Of a stretch of DNA of 64,000 nucleotides, positions 51,886 through 64,000 are shown in pieces. The notes under the pieces were generated by a model. That model saw only the letters and a program-made list of their open reading frames with translations. It was not told where the DNA came from and did not search any database. Origin of the DNA: Allacma fusca (lineage: Eukaryota; Arthropoda; Collembola; Symphypleona; Sminthuridae); the NCBI GenBank assembly GCA_947179485.1, contig OX359249.1, positions 38,798,250 to 38,862,249 of the forward strand, written 5' to 3'. Both the position numbers and the translations under genes were made by a program. How positions within the stretch are numbered: position 1 is the stretch's first letter; each line of letters starts with the position of its first letter.

Positions 51886-54800
51886 CTGAAATCAGCTTCA
51901 GGTCAGGTTTCTTCTTTCCTTCCTCTCCTCTTTGCCACACCACGTTGCACTTGGAGTGCTTTAACGGTGGCAGGACTCACAATCAAATGATAACTCCTTC
52001 CTTTTGCCGAGTGGAAAACATATGTAGTTTGTATGTACACATCCTCCTCCTCCTCAAAATCCTGAGTTTATCCCCTACATCAAAATCTTATTTTCACTGG
52101 CATGACTATCCAATCCTATTGTTTACAAACGAAATCATGGAAGCATATGCTCACCTGTGAACCTCCGCTGGGTCATTCACATAAATTTTATATTTGTGTT
52201 ATTTTTGCCTGGACCATCTCATAAATTACCCAGACTTATATGATCTATTCTCTCTTTTATGTATCTACGCACAAGCACAAGCACAGCAAGCTCATGTGGA
52301 AGTCTCTGTATACAAATCACATCCGAAACATCAATCCACTGCTCACAATTCATAAACGAGCATCACATGCGGAGTGATGATTCCTCCTTGAAGAGAGAAA
52401 AATGTCCGAGTAGACAGAAATGTATAGTAAACTAGTATCTATGTAGGTATAGAAAGTGTAGTAAAAGCCCTATGAATGCCAAACACTCGTGATTATACCC
52501 ACCGATATAAGAGAGAACCCTAGGAGGTTATACAGTATTGGCGTGAAAATATATTCAACTCTCCGCTCAGATAGCTCGCCCTCGGCTTTTGATTTCGGTG
52601 ATCATAGGTGTATGAAATTACCATTTGTCTGTAATTTCTACCATCTTGGTTTTATGACCACCAGTGGGAATTCTTCATGCAGATTTGAATCTTGCCGTTG
52701 AAACCCTCATTTTATTTAATAACTTTATAGTACCTTACTCTCTTTACACACATCTCCTCAACTTAATTACTTTTATTTCGTCCGTATTCCCCAGTCATTT
52801 AGTCATTGGGGTAATGGTACATGGACGAGAAACAGGTGAGGGGCTGGAGATATGTAGTTCCTCTTCCGAGTTTATATTCTTCAGAGCAACATTCAACTTG
52901 GTTAGAATAATTCCAGGCACATAGGAAAAACTTGGAATCTACATTAACTAATCTCAAAGTTGTGAGAACAATTACCTGCCTTTGGTACTCAGGAGACTCA
53001 GAGCTCTATATGTTAGTATCCTGAATAATACATACAATTATTGTAAATTCCCCTTCAAACCTCCTTCCTTTCAATTTATCCTCCAAAGATTTTCAACTCT
53101 CTGGCTGGAGGCTTTCTTATTATTTATACATATTGGAAGTCCCTCTCGAGTTCCCTTCCTTGTTCATTGCCCGTCTGAGTATCCACCATCGAGTGTAAAC
53201 ATATTCAAGTGCAGGTTTACCTACAGGTGCTTAAACTCTACAGGGAAAAGATTAAACGAAGAATAAATACTTGAGAGAGTCATATAAGTACGAAAGCTCC
53301 TCACAGTTTCAATTTTTTTTTCTCGTTGAATATTTGCATGGACTACCTGTGTGTATGTTCAGTTATAGCTTATGTTTCCATATTGATATTGTATATGTTA
53401 TTATGTCCTTGTTTCAATATAGATATCTACATATATGAGATTGAACAGTTTCCGGATTTGAACTTGCTTTGATGAGCAAACTTATTGAATTTGATTCACG
53501 ATTCACGATCAGGTGGTCAGATAGGTGGGAATTGTAATCAGAGATTCACTGCATAATTTAATTAAAGTTTAGCTCCGAAACAATAAGGAATTATTAGCTC
53601 CGTTAATTTAGACATTACTCAACGAGTCCGAGTCTTTATGGCGTACATAAGCAAATATTTAATAACTTTAGGCACCAGTGGTGATAATAACAGGATATGG
53701 GCGACATAATTTCTTGAAGCGCTCGGACCAATCAAATACTACCTTTATTTGATGCACGAGTGCAAGGCTATGAAAATTTCCATTCTGATTTGTGCCATTT
53801 AATTTCACTTTACTTCCATGCTGTTTTTTCCTACTTGCCACTGCTAGTTAGGGAGAACCGCTTTGTTAGGCAACTGCACAGGGTTTCGAATTACTTGTGA
53901 TGAAGTAATACTTGATCTTCGACCATTTTAAATGAAGGCAAACCAGACTATTTATCAATATTAATGCGCTTTCATGTCTAACGATAGCCGACATAATGAT
54001 CATATTTATCAAATTTCATGTCAGTTTTGACCAGTCTAAAGAGTTAACGTTTTATTTGGAAAAAATTAACGAGATATCAGCCAAAGCCCCGTAACAGATG
54101 ATTTCAATCAGCAAATACGCCACAACTTACAAATTACCATCAGCTCATGAACACCTTTTACCTCAAAAATAAATTGAAATCAAAAGACAATCTATGATGT
54201 ATACGCTCACATGGACACTAATATGGACGGGGACGGGAGCCACTGACTCCAATGGGAGTGAGGAAATGAGTAAATTATTCAAATTCCTGACAACATTAAA
54301 CATTCCCTAGTATTATTGAGGCTGGAAACTGGTGATAAAAAATTAAATTTGAAATGAAAATCTTGGGCTATAAACATCAAAAGAAGATTTAGGATTTCCA
54401 TAAACAAGAGTATACTTTTACTGTAGCCTAATTGAGTCTGCGAAGTTCAGAGAGGAGCCTCATTGGTGATGCTATCAGGTCATAACTGCCAAGAAAGTGT
54501 ACGGAATGAAGGGACTGAACATTACGTGCATGTTTCTCTTTATGTTCGTAAATAAATCATACGATACATTTATTGACTACTGATGCATGTATTAAAATCC
54601 GGTAGATATTTAATCTGAGCAAAGTCAAGGTAGGATTGCCTTGAGGACAACCAACGACTCCTCCAACCATGGTTTGATTTTCACACAATAAAGACAATAG
54701 GAGTGTTGTCCTTCCATCATCACACATCCGTCCAGGCCTTACATACGTAGTCATTACTTGTCACTGGAAACGTTGCCTCTAGCCCCTCATCATAAGCATT

Positions 54801-55783
54801 ATATGACCAACTATGTAACTATATGTACTCAAAATCTGACATAATGGTTTACTGCTTGTTAGTAAAATAATGATAAACCGGCTCAAGTTTGCACTCCAAC
54901 ACTCTACAATAACATAGTAATAGGAGTCCGTCCTGGCATGCATATGTTTCTTTTGACTTTGATTCGTCAATTCTTTCAGTACTGTCAAGATTCGCACGTA
55001 CCACGTTCGTGCAATGGAATAGACGAATAATGCATAATTATGCACCTGAAAAATACAGCAGCTCATTTAGTAAATAAATAGATGCACGTATACGTATTGG
55101 ATACATGGCATGTACATGGCATATGTATCCCCTGTATCCCCTATGAGCTGAGCGTATGTAAAGGTTAATGTACAGACAGCCAATGGTACATTAGCATTAG
55201 CAATTTGTCAGCTCCACTTCGGTGTAGAATTTCCGTTGTACGAACCTATAGGAGTATTTTTTTGTAAACATCATACAGAAAATCAATCATCGCAAAATAA
55301 TTGGATCCTTGTTATTATTGAAAGTCAATATGGAAAAAATCCTGAAAGAAAATAAAGCATCCAGTAGAAAAACAGGTGTTTAAAAAATACCAAATTCTAT
55401 TACCATTCTCATTCTTGTTGCGATAGCTGATTCAAATGAAAAATGCATCTATAGATACATCAGGCGCAAATCCTTGAGAAGTATCCCTTCGTAAACCGAA
55501 CTGCAGTAAAAATTAAATGTCAATGTACATATGTTCATCCCTAACTAACCAGTGCAGTATTGAATAACAGGTCTGGAGAAGACAGTAGGAATACAATATC
55601 TCGACGCACGTCCCAGAGTAGATGTAAACAGGCTAAGGTATTTAAATATGAGTCTCTTCCGTGCTATGCATAAACCATAGAACCACACGTATAGATCCAG
55701 ATGGTAAATTTAACGAGGTTCTCAAATTTCAAAAGCCGTTGATGGCATTGAAATGTCACATGAAGGGTTGAAGGAAGATCAAG

Positions 55784-55993
55784 ATGGAGAAGTTAGCCAT
55801 ATTGGATGAATCCTGGCTGCACGAGATAGCGGACCATCATAAATATACGGAGATGAAAGCACCTTTAGAAAGACAACGAGAGAAAGAAAAGCGCAATAAT
55901 AATCGTAATCATAATCATGTAGGATTGTTCAGCATGCATGGACTCCACGATCAAGATGATTTAAAAAAAGAGACTTGGGCTTCACAAGCCCAG
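55784..55993 (+). CDS. Possible first coding exon of an unrecognised + strand gene
   Basis: ATG in a strong context (A at -3, G at +4) with an in-frame TGA 15 nt upstream. It opens a 70-codon stretch ending at CAG|gtatga, a good splice donor in phase 0. The peptide starts MEKLAILDESWLHEIADHH, then has a Lys/Glu/Arg-rich, coiled-coil-like segment (about aa 23-38), an Asn/His run (38-45) and an acidic end. A TATTTAAATA box lies about 140 bp upstream (55639-55648). No family is recognised and no second exon was identified before the window ends. Given introns of 10 kb in the neighbouring gene, that does not exclude it. Confidence 0.4.
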
Positions 55994-56536
55994 GTATGAT
56001 CCGTACTCATACATAATGTACACCCTTATTACTTTTTCTTATACATATCTTACTTGTACGCAATTACTCAGACGAGGTGGAAGTTGGCAGCTGAGCTGTA
56101 ATAACAATATGGACTGGTAGTAACAATAGTAGTATTTGGTTGTAGTGGTAGTAGTAGTAGTAGTAGGAAATAAGGTGCGATAATCACCTCCAGTCCTGAG
56201 CTGATGATAGTGGAGAGAGAAATGACCTTGAAGCCTCGTGTCATTCTTCATTGCTTCTTGCCCGAAACATGGACTGCCGGCCTCACAGAAGCGGCCGCCG
56301 TCATGTCTCCATACTTAAAAACGCCCGGAAGAAAACCTGAGTCTCATCTTTGAATCTTAAGATGAAAGAAGTATGAAATAATGGTGCTTTAGCCGGATCA
56401 AAACCTCACGGTAACACAATGAAGTTGCACTTGTTCGTAGCTTTCGAATCATTTTAATACATAATCAGGGTTGTAGTCTCCATTGAATACTCAAGTCCGC
56501 CTGGGCATTCACATATGTACCGACATACTTGGGTTT

Positions 56537-56568
56537 GGGAAGGGAAGGGAAGGGAAGGGAAGGAGGGA
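56537..56568. repeat. (GGGAA)n microsatellite
   Basis: About six pentanucleotide units. Confidence 0.9.
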
Positions 56569-57048
56569 AGGCTTCAAAGGAGTCAGTTTAGAGTGTTTTG
56601 AAAAAGAAAGAGAAAAAACTAGAAAATAGGACACGAGAAGAGTGGCAGGTCCAGCCCTCCTGTAAAGCACTGACGACAGCCGATGGGATACATAGATTGA
56701 GTTAGTAAAGGAGAAAAAAAAACTATCTCGTCGTCGTGGACAGCATTTATGACAGAGAGGATGCACAGATGAGCCACTTTAAATAATTTCTCTCTTGCGG
56801 TACTTTTGTCTTGAATTTTTTTTTCTCCTGTGGCAGGCGAAAGAAATCGAATAAAGAGGACATCCTAAGAAACATGCAACAACTGCTTTTTGCTAATGAA
56901 ATTGTTTAAAGGACCATGTCCGCATTAAATTCTCTTTAAAATACACCAAGACCAAGTCATTTGTAAAAAGGAAAAGTCCTCACGAGAAAAGACTCATCCC
57001 TAACCCTTCATTGGGATCGGAATTCTCCCACAACTGACGAGTATGGTT

Positions 57049-57050
<2 letters not shown>

Positions 57051-57094
<44 letters not shown>
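57051..57094. repeat. (AG)n microsatellite
   Basis: 22 uninterrupted AG units. Confidence 0.95.
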
Positions 57095-57097
<3 letters not shown>

Positions 57098-60000
57098 GTG
57101 ACTTGAAACGAAACAACTCTCTCGACCGATTTTTCTGACCAGTCCAGTTGACTTTGAATGGGGAGCGCTCACATACATTGATATGTCATATGATTTTAAT
57201 ACTGAATCAAGAAGTTCTGGACGAGAATAATAATAAGTTGCCTCGGAAGATTTTCTAGGTTTTTGTGAAGGAGGGAAAAGGGCTGGAAAGAGCGAAAGGG
57301 GATGAGACGCCAGTGAGAAGACGCTAAGTACAATTTCCAACTATTTACGACCTCCACTCGATTTTAGTTGTATCGGTTGAATGTAAATGACCGCGGAGTC
57401 TCTCTGTCCGTCTTTGAATCTCCTCATTGCATCATCTTCATCTTCCTCTCCAGTTCACCTACATATTCATACATACCCACGCCTTAAATACTTACCAGTT
57501 CGTCTATCAAAATTTATAAAAGATTGCTCAGCCAAGCGCTCGAGTGCAGAAATGATGCGCTCAAAGTCCAGATTATATGTAGTAACAACAAGAAGACGTA
57601 AGGACGGAGGAAGGAAAAAAAAATTCAAGAGAAAAGTATCAAGTCAAATAGATGGAAAAGATTACTTACGCCTGGCTTATTACAACATACTATTCTACTC
57701 CGGTTTTTTCTCGTCCAACTTGACTCCACTAGTACATACTGTATTCCCCATCAAGACAGAATGATATGTGCTCGCATTTATCCCTAGGTTTTTTGAGGAG
57801 CACCGAAAATTGAAAGCCCTGGATTTTTATTCCTATCATTCATACATCTATTTGCTTTGTATGACTAGATGGTTAGCAGTTTTATCCCCGGACAAACAAC
57901 CGCATAAATAAGTCCACATTGGAAAAAAAATTACGGAACCTGTAACTTTACAAGAGATACTTACAAGCGATTGGAATAAATACCTGTACATCATCCCAGA
58001 TTCTGCTACACATAAGTACCTACCCAGTTATGACGGAGGCTCACACTTGATCATATGGACAAAAACTGGCGTTACTCCCCACACATGAGTGCTAGAACAG
58101 AGACGGGAGAGTAGGTATACGCACAATGTTATGTGTGTATGTACGTACCTACAATTACGAAGGATCTTCATTATTTGTTTGTATGAATTGTGTGACTCCT
58201 CACAAAAGGGAATGTACTGCTATAAAACGCTCCTTGCTGACCAAGTTTACCTACCTGTCCAGACTAACTCAAGGAAGATAGGGAGCTAACCATTCGGACA
58301 GGTTTGCTCCTGCCACATTACTTCTGTAGATGAATGCTCCTCAAGTAGAAGTGTATACGGAAGCATCATCTATTCAACTGGTGAATGCTCCATGTATCTC
58401 CTTTTTTGATCTGCGTTTGTAAAATGCAAAATCAACTTGACTACTTATAAAATGCATTGAATAGGACTTTTGAATACTTGGTTGGATTAATGCACCAACA
58501 TTTATCCTCACAATGCACTGGAATATGAGGCTTTGAAAGCATTTACGCCACAGCAGTCATGCTAATGTTGGAGTCCTCACAGTGTACTAAAAACCTCTGC
58601 AACTCAAAATATATGATAATGTCCTGACAATTCAAAACAACGTTGATGTAACTGTCGTCACTGATATGATACCTGCTGCTGTACGGGACTTTGTTATTCA
58701 GCGTAAGTACATTTTACTTTAAGTAAATTCTGTTGTAACTATAAGTCCCAGTACTTTAAAAAGCCACCTGGAGCAATTCCCTTAGTTCCAAGTGGCTCTT
58801 ATAGCTCCGTGAATTAAATATATACTGAATGTATTGAATACTACAGGGGACTCTGATGTGGGCTTGCATGAGGCAAAAGTTACCTCATACATTTTTCACG
58901 TCCGCTCATAGCGCTCATACTGTATCTATGTATGTACAGCGGATACTTCAGCCCTTCCAATTGCCTTAGCGCGCCTTTCCTGGAGGAGAGCCTGGTGTGA
59001 GTAAGTAACTGAAGTGAAGTGAGCCTTGTAAAAGTGCATAATAATAAGGGGTTTATAGAATGTGAACTAGCTGCAGTATTTGTGTGACTCACTTAAAATA
59101 CTGGTGCAGGCTGGACACGATGTAGTGGTGTGTAAAGGAGTAGGGATGTCGGGAGTCAGATGTAGGTGTAGTAGTAGATGTGCATGATGCACTTGGCCTT
59201 GGCTCCTCGATTTCGTGAAAAAACGTGGAAACCGTGTAGGATCTCAGCAAGAAGGCTCTCACTCTGCATTTCTACTCAGTCTGCTGTGTCTCACCGGACA
59301 ATCGCAATTCAAAGACTTTTCTTCTTCCAACATCTTCCCTTCCCGTGGAATCTCGATTCATTCTCCATGAAGAAAAGCTTGAGGATATGACGATTAAGAA
59401 GATGAAGAGAAACCTTCAATCCATTCTTCCCACAAGGATTCTTCCTCACCATGCTGCTTCCCCACAAGTACATATCCGCACCTGAATTAAATCTACATGT
59501 GATTGTTTACTCTCCTCATCAGGGTTTCTTATTTTACCCACATTCTCCTAACCACTAGACAAACTACTTGCGAGTGCACTTGAATGGAACGATGACGTCC
59601 TCACGCCTTGAAAAACAACGACAACTTGTTCAATGCAATTGCAATATGTTCCCTTTACCTACGTCCCCCCTCCTTCCCATCGCATGGCAGGTCCAGTCAA
59701 GTCAAGTAACGCTAAATGGAAGACCGTCGTCACCATTTATGTCAGTGTGTTGAGTACACCTGAGTGCACAGCTCTGGTACTTTCTACACACACACACACG
59801 GAACAACCAGTATCACATGTACGACTCTACAAAAGCCCTTCGTCTCCGGCTTGGCTTGTACATGTGAACATAAAAAATTCATTATTTATCACCTGAGAAT
59901 TCAGCCACCCAGATTGCTTAGATGCTTTCCACCGTATGGACTTGCTGTACGGATACAGTCTATGTATACATATACTCTTTGTTTCACCAATCTATATACT

Positions 60001-60686
60001 ATTACTGTGTTTTACTCTGAGGAAACCAACGCTGGGCATGCTTAATGATTACGGAAAAAATCCTAAACCTCGTGTACAAAAGTACATACATATAAATATA
60101 ATTATATATATATATCTACACAGGATTTCTTACTTGAAAGAAAGGAATATTTTAAGTGCATGAAATGAGGATTCAGTAGTAAGAACATTTTTATTGCATT
60201 TCCGACGAGGATTTCCAGATTTTTTAGTAGACACATATCTGAGATTTTGGAAGGTAACATGTGTTTTATGCCCAATATCTATATTTGTATGTTTTGGAGC
60301 AAGGGAGTCCAACTGGTAAGGGAAGTTCTGGTGGAGTGTATACTCTAGAAGAAGAATTTTTTTTACAATAAACCCAGGATAAAAGCTCTATTAATTTGTT
60401 TGGCCGACAAAATCTCTCTCCCAGGTCCCTCAGAGTTCTCCAAACGAAATTTCGTCATCGGAAGTTGTTAAATGTGTTTTTAACGCATTTCCAGTCATAC
60501 CAAAAAGTAAACAATGGTTGTAGTTCGTGAGACCGTGAGGGAGGGAGAGAAAGAAAGAGAGAGTAAAGGGACACTTTACAACCTTACTAACAATCCTTTT
60601 CAATCATTTTTACAACCTTACTTATGTACAATTAGAAGGCAATCTGCACTCGTCCAGGGATAACAAACAAGTAAAGTAAGGTTTGA

Positions 60687-60709
60687 ATGTGTGTGTGTGT
60701 GTGTGTGTG
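60687..60709. repeat. (GT)n microsatellite
   Basis: About 11 GT units. Confidence 0.92.
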
Positions 60710-62321
60710 AGCAGCCCTTAAAGCGACCATTCCTTTACATTTGAACCATAAATCATTCCGGACTTGGTTTGGAAACTGCACAGGAGAGACAAGTTACTAG
60801 ATAAATAGGCGCAGCGTCAACTCTAATTTGACCAATAATGATAACTTGCATTGACTAAGAACTTTACTACACTCAGGGAGCATGTTTCGTAAAGTTATAC
60901 ATGCCACTCCGACTGAATGTACACAACGACCCAGCCTTACCTGAAATAAGTCACTTTCTTTTGAAAAAAAAAACCTCACTGGTACACTAGAATATAGTAG
61001 TTACGCAATGGACTGGCACAAAGGACCTGGAACTCTACGATCTATGAAAGGAGACATTCATATTCATACTAAGAACCTTTGGGTAACTTCTATAATGGAA
61101 ATACTTATGAGAGGAAATTCCCATAAGATTTAGCACGTCTTCGGATGATATCAACCTTTGATTTTCTATGTGTTCCTCGCAATTTTTCCTAGGACTGTAT
61201 TAGTATTCTGTACGTGAGCAGACACAATTTTGGCAATAACAATTTGTTTCAGCACATTTTCCAAGGATTTTTTTTACCGGCGTTTCCAGGAGTGCAGTAT
61301 TACATTCCTCCTTATTTTAAGTGTCTACATACATACATACATACAAAGGAATGGATATAATTGAGGTGTCTAGATGCATGAAAATACTGAGAGCTGTCTA
61401 AATTACGTACAAGTTACAAAGACTTTTCCAGCCCTGACTCATCATCATCATCCAACACGACGACAATTTTTTTCCGGAAATATTACAAGAGCCTCGGCAT
61501 TTTACAACTCTTAATGTTTCAACAGATTTGATAATATTTGAACAGGAAAAAATACTGATGAACACAAAGTTGATAGCGTGTCTAATGGGAAGGTGGTGTA
61601 GAACCCAGAAAACCACAGGAGAATAAATTAGAGGAACGATGTGGGGAATTCGTTTCATATTCACACTCTTTATAAATCATACGAGAGAGGTTGTGTGAGT
61701 GATGGACCTAAGCAGTGACATCAGACACCAGCACTAGTCCCATGAATAAGCATTTAGTAGTCATTGTACTCATGTAAATGTGAACATGTACATATGTAGA
61801 CAATGTTCATACATACTGAACTACGCGTACTTTTACCCGCAGCTGACTCACAATCAGAGATAAGCAGGTTGGTCAGCCAAAGTCAAGGCAGCATCTTTTC
61901 ACTCTCTGTTTCAAATTTGCATGAGCAAATAAACTTGTTTTCTGTAAGGTAGTCACACATCATCCTAATAGTAATGGTTTTGTGCCGCACAGTTAAGTAG
62001 ATTGGATTTTTAGCAAAAAGAAGTCGTGAGAGGGTAAAATGTTGGAGACTACGAGCAAATAATTGTAACCAGTCAACTTATGTGTGTAATGATATTAGGT
62101 GCTTCTTGTGTACACGTACAAATACATATGTATAGATACGTCTCCACACACACCCACAAAAAATCGACATTACTCACACTCAGGTCTATCGTCAATGTTT
62201 TACCTAAAGACTGATTGTCTAGAGTAAGGAAATATATGCACAAAGTAGAGTTACTAGACACTTTCATTGTTTCAATTTAATGTGGCAAAACGAGGGGGAA
62301 ATTAGGATTCAGCGGACTCTG

Positions 62322-62341
62322 TCTCTCTCTCTCTCTCTCTC
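62322..62341. repeat. (CT)n microsatellite
   Basis: Ten uninterrupted CT units. Confidence 0.9.
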
Positions 62342-64000
62342 GGGATCAACTGCTTCATTCAACCACATATTTAACAGCATTCAATGCACATGGATGGTTT
62401 TGTGTTTTCCTCCCCTCTGATTAACTATTCAATAACACTCTGATTATTTGTTTTCGAACTTATAAACTACAAACTGTGAGGATTACCATCAAACTCCGAT
62501 GGATTACCAATGTAATTATATTACAGGTTTGCAAATGCTCCATCCCACGATCTACCGCTGTTATCAACATGATACTCTAGCAATAATCCCCTGTTCCTCT
62601 CCTCAAATCGTGTATCATCTTCACTTTCCAGCGGCAGTCTAAATCTACGTTACCTCACACACAAAAAAGGTGTAGGTCTCAAGCGTCGTCTCTCAAACTA
62701 CTAATTTCAACCTCCATTGCAACATTCCATTTTCACCTTCAATTCCAACCCAAAAGTATTTTTTCGCTGGGGAAGATTTGCATAGCTTCTGGCTTCAAAG
62801 ATACTCTGAGTTTGTACTATTCAAGATGTTAGAGTTAGACACTCGAATTTGAGCAATTATATAAAGCTGTGGTTACCTGTTGGATCTTGATAGGATCAAA
62901 TCCCGATTCTCTGGTATCTATCAGGTTTGAGTATTACGGTTTAGGAATTATATTAACTAGTTTCAGCTGTTATGTGACTTCTTTAAAACCTTCATCACGT
63001 TGTTGCTTCCTCAGCTCTGCATTTTTGGATCCTGGCCTCTTACCTCCATTTACCTCTGTAGTACGAAGTTCTACATACATTAGGAACATGTAATTGACTA
63101 GTATCCACGAATTTCTCTTGTAATGGCTTGAACATTAGTTCATCGGGGATAAACATGCGTAACTAGTCAGTGATCAGGTTATGTGGTGGAATTACTAGAA
63201 ATAGATGTATCACAACGCCAAATTTTTACTTGTCATGTTTCTTCACAATTTTCTATTAGGTGGAGATCAGAGATCACTGGGAAGGTCTAATGATGGATTT
63301 TAATGATTGATTGTGAGCAGAAAGCTGAAAAATGCTGACTTTATAAGATCACGTATACTTTACACAGGGAATCAGATAATTCAGTTTCTTCAAGATTCTA
63401 ACCCTTTCTCGAATGAATAAGTGCACACTGTCAGGTGGGGCCTGATGTAACAAAGCTGGCGTCTTGTATCGTTTAAGTAAAGGTCACCGAAAAATAGCTC
63501 TCGCAGCTTGTTGTAATAACTTGGAAATATGTCGATTTGGAAGATTATTCGGTTAAATGGTCAGGGTTCGAGAGCTTTTGGTTGGAGCGCTTTTCTGGTC
63601 CTTATACATATGTACATAGGTAGTAGGTACGCGTATGTATGAGTGTCTAACTAAAATCACTCGAACACGCTACGATCTTACACTTACATTGGGGCTTCCA
63701 ATTTAATCGTCCTGAAAGGGAAGGTTCTACGTTCTATAGTGTAATAAATACTTACGTATCTATCTTCCATATGGTTGAGAATTATGTGCAGGTATGGTGT
63801 CAAAATATATGAATAATTTTATTCTGGCTCCACATACCTCGAATTTATGTAGGTTACTTATGGAAGTAGAAAATTTATATTTGTAATATTTCTTAGGAAT
63901 TATTACAAGGAAAGTCCCTGAGCGGTGTGATCCCATGCGTAAGGACTTAGAGGACCGGGCAGGACGGTGAGGGGCCCCGCACTCACACATTCACATGCCT

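Larger units (their letters stand above)
48177..55783. other. Non-coding, microsatellite-rich DNA
   Basis: Holds long GT tracts (48758-48804, 51039-51092), GAAA repeats (49822-49846) and a 46-bp GA tract (51836-51881). No gene is recognised. It could be intron if the candidate exon at 47978 belongs to a + strand gene. Confidence 0.45.
55994..64000. other. Non-coding or intronic DNA
   Basis: No further gene is recognised. Contents: AGT (56142-56167), GGGAA (56537-56568), GA (57051-57094), GT (60687-60709), CATA (61324-61344) and CT (62322-62341) repeats. The 55.6-57.8 kb part is less AT-rich, with a GC-rich patch including GCGGCCGC near 56290, which could reflect a promoter-proximal region. 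A 125-codon open frame at 57387-57764 is discussed in findings. Confidence 0.45.

Noticed and set aside
59160-59460. Less AT-rich segment with frames on both strands
   Set aside because: No start context, splice pair or motif supports a gene. It may be only a local composition shift.

Overview
This is a eukaryotic (animal) genomic window: AT-rich, gene-poor, full of microsatellites, with one clearly recognisable protein gene split by GT-AG introns. That gene, on the + strand, encodes a bestrophin, a calcium-activated chloride/anion channel of the plasma membrane. Its core reads most like arthropod bestrophins (compared from memory with fly Best1). Long introns, dense dinucleotide repeats and recurrent ACATATGTA / CATACATA motifs would suit a crustacean such as a caligid copepod, but that species guess is inference only. 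No bacterial-type operons, rRNA, tRNA or CRISPR were seen.

Layout. 1-6450: non-coding DNA upstream of the bestrophin start, which must contain or lead to its promoter. 6451-32446: bestrophin coding region in nine exons totalling 2718 nt (905 codons plus stop). The first three introns are 10.3, 2.3 and 8.8 kb, the fourth 1.3 kb, and the last four only 87-212 bp, so the 3' half of the gene is compact. Exons 1-8 (aa 1-405) carry the conserved channel; exon 9 is a single 1.5-kb exon encoding a 500-residue Ser/Pro/Asn-rich cytosolic tail. 32447 to about 33500: 3' UTR with candidate polyadenylation signals.

33.5-47.9 kb: repeat-laden non-coding DNA. It contains an 829-bp non-autonomous hAT-type transposon (39698-40526) with matching ends and a perfect 8-bp target-site duplication CTTCGGAA. 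It also holds a degenerate 33-bp tandem repeat (36356-36487) and a short repeat near 38.7 kb. 47.98-48.18 kb: a possible internal coding exon of an unrecognised gene. 48.2-55.8 kb: microsatellite-rich non-coding DNA. 55784-55993: a possible first coding exon (good start context, consensus splice donor) of an unrecognised + strand gene that would continue beyond what can be recognised here. 56-64 kb: non-coding or intronic, with long GA/CT and GT tracts.

Only the bestrophin gene and the hAT element are firmly supported. The two extra exons are gene-prediction-style candidates that need transcript evidence. No previously undescribed multi-gene system is visible.
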